In this document: positions 61,154-64,000 of the stretch, piece by piece | How the letters are laid out: every line of letters begins with the position of its first letter | How positions within the stretch are numbered: the first letter of the stretch is position 1 | Assembly (NCBI RefSeq): GCF_022758235.1 | Contig: NZ_JALEBG010000001.1 | Span: 682,001 to 746,000, forward strand | Length of the DNA stretch: 64,000 nucleotides | From: Pontibacter liquoris | GTDB taxonomy: Bacteria; Bacteroidota; Bacteroidia; Cytophagales; Hymenobacteraceae | Reading direction: 5' to 3' | Position numbers and translations under genes: made by a program | Notes under the pieces: generated by a model | The model's database searches: none | Seen by the model: the letters and a program-made list of their open reading frames with translations, nothing else | Told to the model about the DNA's origin: nothing

Positions 61154-62518
61154 TTAGTAACCTGGGTTCTGAGTCATGTTCGGGTTGGCGTAGATTTCGC
61201 GCTGCGGAATAGGAAACACGAAGTTGGGCGCAGTGGATGGTGCAGACCCGATATTCCGGCCGGTGCGCTTGGCATCGAAAAGGAAGAAACCACCTTCAAA
61301 GGCCAGTTCCAGCTCCCGCTGCTTTAACACATCCTCCACCGTTACCGATGTAACCGACGCAAGTCCTGCCCTTGTTCGGATCTTATTGATATCATTTAAA
61401 GGGGTATCGCCGGTGGTGGTGCCTAGCCGCAGGTTTGCTTCTGCCCGGGTAAGGTATAGCTCGGCCAGCCGTATCACCTTTACGTTGCCATACAGGTTAT
61501 CGAACTTGCTGGTTCTGGTGGAGCCCCCATCGTCGTAGAAAGTATTAGCGCGCTCATCTTTGGCTTCATATTGGGCGATAAAACCCGGCTTGATCTCGAT
61601 ATCACCCCGTCCGCCAAAGTCAGAGGAGGCATAGAACTCATTTAAGCTGTTGGAGCCTTGCTGCGGCGTAACCTGGAGAGCAAAAATGTCTTCGGAGGTA
61701 TTTTCTACGTGCACAGCTCCCGGATTTGGAAACAAGTCTGCATAGTTCGGTACGAGCGCATAACTTCCAGAGCCTATCACAGTAGTCGCTTCGGCAGCAG
61801 CATTTACATAATCCCCTTTCTGCAGGTATACCCGCGAGAGGATAGCAGAAGCAGCGTACGTGTTGGCATAAAAGCTCTTTGTATCCGGAAGTTTTGCCTT
61901 GGCATCGTTTAAGTCTGCCAATACCTGGTTGTATACTTCTGCCACCGTAGCCCGGGAAACATAAGAGTTTTCATCTATCTGCAGCGTCGGCGTGAGTACC
62001 AGCGGAACGCCCAGGTTGGCATTCGGATCGCCATTATTCCAGTCGTTTCCATAAAGACGCACCAGGTCGAAATAAGCCAGGCCGCGCAGAAACTTTGCTT
62101 CGCCTTCTACACGGTCCCGGTCGGCTTCATCCACTTTGTCGATCGAAGCAAGCACGTTGTTGAGCAGATTGATCGCTTGGTAGCCTGAGATCCAGATGTT
62201 GGAAATGAAGCCATTATTAGTTGGGATGGTCTGGCTATAGATCTGCGTTAGTCCCGTATAGGTTCCGGTCCAGGTAATGGCAGTCTGGCCGGCCAACAGA
62301 TCAGGCTCCAGGTATATTCGTCCGCCATACAGATCCGCTACGCCCATGCGATTGTAAGCACCTATCAGGGTAATTTTTACATCCTGTGAGGTAAGTAATG
62401 CTTTGCTTTGCTCAATCGAATCAGAGGGGCTTATATCCAGTTTTTTATCGCAGGCACTGAACGTAGCTGCTAAGCTAAAGCCCAGGGCTGTTATATATAT
62501 ATAATTTCTTCGTTTCAT
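61154..62518 (-). CDS. SusD/RagB-family nutrient-binding lipoprotein
   Basis: The 454-residue lipoprotein has C23 (FSAC). It has the helical TPR-like SusD fold: IEQSKALLTSQDVKITLIGAYNR split near 38-60, AKFLRGLAYFDLVRLYG and the C-terminal RLAELYLTRAEANLRLG and DINKIRTRAGL. It caps the SusC transporter encoded 18 bases upstream and binds a ligand, usually an oligosaccharide or peptide. No neighbouring carbohydrate enzyme is visible inside the window, so the ligand is unknown. Confidence 0.93.
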   Translation of the reverse strand: MKRRNYIYITALGFSLAATFSACDKKLDISPSDSIEQSKALLTSQDVKITLIGAYNRMGVADLYGGRIYLEPDLLAGQTAITWTGTYTGLTQIYSQTIPTNNGFISNIWISGYQAINLLNNVLASIDKVDEADRDRVEGEAKFLRGLAYFDLVRLYGNDWNNGDPNANLGVPLVLTPTLQIDENSYVSRATVAEVYNQVLADLNDAKAKLPDTKSFYANTYAASAILSRVYLQKGDYVNAAAEATTVIGSGSYALVPNYADLFPNPGAVHVENTSEDIFALQVTPQQGSNSLNEFYASSDFGGRGDIEIKPGFIAQYEAKDERANTFYDDGGSTRTSKFDNLYGNVKVIRLAELYLTRAEANLRLGTTTGDTPLNDINKIRTRAGLASVTSVTVEDVLKQRELELAFEGGFFLFDAKRTGRNIGSAPSTAPNFVFPIPQREIYANPNMTQNPGY

Positions 62519-62536
62519 TGCGTAGAGTGTTAAGAA

Positions 62537-64000
62537 TTAAAAGCCAATGTTAACGCCAAATGTAATGGTGCGCGGTTGCGGCGCCGAGTAGAAATCAACA
62601 CCCAGGTTGATGTTGGATGCCTGGTAATCGGCGTTCACTTCTGGGTCCCATCCGTCGTAATTGGTGATCAGGAACAGGTTGTATGCATTCATGAACACGC
62701 GGGCATTCTGCATTTTTACACGGCTTACCCAGGCTTTCGGCAGGTTATATCCCATCGAGAAGGTTTTCAGGCGCACGTAGGAACCATCTGATAAGTAGCG
62801 GCTGGAAGGACCTACACCATTTCCATAAAACAGGCGGGGCTCCGGAATATTGGTGATATCGCCGGGCTTGTCCCAGTAATTCATCTGGTCTGTGGTCTGG
62901 TTATCAAACCCGTTGCTGCCATTGGCGCTCATGTACTGGCCGCCTCCGTTATAAATTTTGTTTCCGGTAACGCCCTGGAAGGAGAAGGAAAGATCAAAAT
63001 TCTTGTAGGAGAAGTTGTTTGTCAGGCCACCGATATAATTAGGCGTTGGATTGCCCAGGATAACATCCTGTGCAGCACTGTAATCGTTTGTGGTGGTGCG
63101 GTCAATAGAGCCGTCGGCGTTGGTGGTGTTTAGATAGTATATGGCATCACCGTTAGCAGGGTCCACACCGGCATACTCTTTTCCGAAAAACACGCCGATC
63201 GGCTGGCCTTCTATTACGCGGTTCAGGTCGTTGGTGCCCAGTACCTGGCCCTGTATGTCTGTTACGCGGTTCTTGTTGTAGGAGCCGTTAAACGTGGTGG
63301 ACCAGTTAAAATCACCCACAATGTTCTGCGAGGTTACGGAGAGCTCATAGCCCTGGTTGTAGAGCTTGCCCAGGTTCTGCAACTGGGTAGCAAAGCCCGA
63401 TGTTGCCGGAACATTCACATAGAGCAGCAGGTCATCGGTATTCTTGCGGTAATAATCAAAAGAGCCGGAAATACGGTTGTTCAGGAAACCGAAATCCAAG
63501 CCAAGGTCCAGTTGGGCAGTAGACTCCCACTTGAGGTCAGGGTTAGCAATTTGCGTGATGCGCTGTCCTGCGTCGCCGTTGTAGCCAGCATCGCCGGTAA
63601 ACAAGCCCAGCGAAGCAAAGTTCGGAATCTCGGCGTTTCCTGTCAGGCCGTAGCTGCCACGCACTTTCAAAGTAGACAGGTAGCTGATGCCTTTCATGAA
63701 CTCTTCCTCCGAGATCATCCAGCCAATAGAGCCGGCCGGGAAGAAACCGTAGCGGTTGTCAGCACCAAAGCGGGAAGAGCCGTCTATGCGGGCACTGGCT
63801 GAAACGAAGTACTTGTCGCGGAACGAATAATTACCCCGGGCAAAGTATGACAGGAAGCTATAGCCTGTTTCAGAGGATGATCCGGCCGAGATCTGGGCTG
63901 CAGACGACAACTTCTTGTAGGCATCTGACGGGAACTGCTGACCCTGTACGTCGCTAAGATTTGTTCTAGACTGCTGATAGCTCATACCTGCTGTTATATC
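62537..64000 (-). CDS. SusC/RagA TonB-linked outer membrane protein, C-terminal part
   Basis: The gene starts beyond the right edge; about 487 codons are visible and the frame is open to base 64000. The visible part is the beta-barrel with alternating strands, including FARGNYSFRDKYFVSASARIDGSS split across strands, IGWMISEEEFMK and the end TITFGVNIGF. It forms a nutrient import complex with SusD. The plug, TonB box and any N-terminal extension lie outside the window. Neither a sigma/anti-sigma pair nor a ligand hint is present. Confidence 0.93.
   Translation of the reverse strand, partial: DITAGMSYQQSRTNLSDVQGQQFPSDAYKKLSSAAQISAGSSSETGYSFLSYFARGNYSFRDKYFVSASARIDGSSRFGADNRYGFFPAGSIGWMISEEEFMKGISYLSTLKVRGSYGLTGNAEIPNFASLGLFTGDAGYNGDAGQRITQIANPDLKWESTAQLDLGLDFGFLNNRISGSFDYYRKNTDDLLLYVNVPATSGFATQLQNLGKLYNQGYELSVTSQNIVGDFNWSTTFNGSYNKNRVTDIQGQVLGTNDLNRVIEGQPIGVFFGKEYAGVDPANGDAIYYLNTTNADGSIDRTTTNDYSAAQDVILGNPTPNYIGGLTNNFSYKNFDLSFSFQGVTGNKIYNGGGQYMSANGSNGFDNQTTDQMNYWDKPGDITNIPEPRLFYGNGVGPSSRYLSDGSYVRLKTFSMGYNLPKAWVSRVKMQNARVFMNAYNLFLITNYDGWDPEVNADYQASNINLGVDFYSAPQPRTITFGVNIGF

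Overview
The window reads as chromosome of a Bacteroidota bacterium, most likely Cytophagales, family Hymenobacteraceae (Pontibacter-like). The reasons are a PorX-type response regulator, type IX secretion (T9SS) C-terminal sorting domains, a SusC/SusD pair, several promoters with the Bacteroidota -7 box TAnnTTTG, few Shine-Dalgarno sites, and a very frequent AAGTATA/TATACTT heptamer. No rRNA, tRNA, CRISPR array, prophage or intact insertion sequence was seen. The taxon is inferred from these traits, not from a search. Layout: 1-4.9 kb is housekeeping (a truncated HD phosphohydrolase, porX, tsaE, alanine dehydrogenase, a flavin reductase-like protein). 5.4-38 kb is one large exopolysaccharide (EPS) locus, more AT-rich than its flanks. 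It starts with a lipoprotein Wza-like exporter, a Wzc-like BY-kinase, a flippase, three glycosyltransferases and a Wzy-like polymerase. Its centre is a leftward sulfation operon (cysQ, SLC13 permease, cysC, cysD, cysN, sulfotransferase), bracketed by two rightward paralogues that encode secreted glycoside-hydrolase-like proteins. The locus ends with a third such paralogue, two GT4 enzymes, UDP-GlcNAc 2-epimerase, a heparinase II/III-like protein and the priming sugar-phosphate transferase. 38-64 kb is mostly conserved metabolism: fumarylacetoacetase, a NifU-domain protein, Mrp, primase DnaG, RibBA, an ABC exporter, peptidases (S10, M14, DUF885), SurE, a BlaI/BlaR1-TonB regulatory unit and a truncated SusC/SusD system. 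The main candidate for a new system is the EPS locus. It can take up sulfate, make PAPS, transfer sulfate and dispose of PAP, yet the window has no sulfate-reduction gene. The sulfate is therefore probably put on the polymer. The three paralogues share a D-W-E motif and flanking motifs that resemble GH56 hyaluronidases. Two of them carry T9SS sorting domains and Ig-like repeats. Each of these two is preceded by the same promoter architecture (TTG-N18-TAnnTTTG) and a small ORF whose first 28 or so codons are conserved mainly at the protein level. Together with a heparinase-like gene and an amino-sugar epimerase, this suggests a sulfated glycosaminoglycan-like matrix with its own secreted processing enzymes. 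That interpretation is inference; the sugar composition cannot be read from the sequence.
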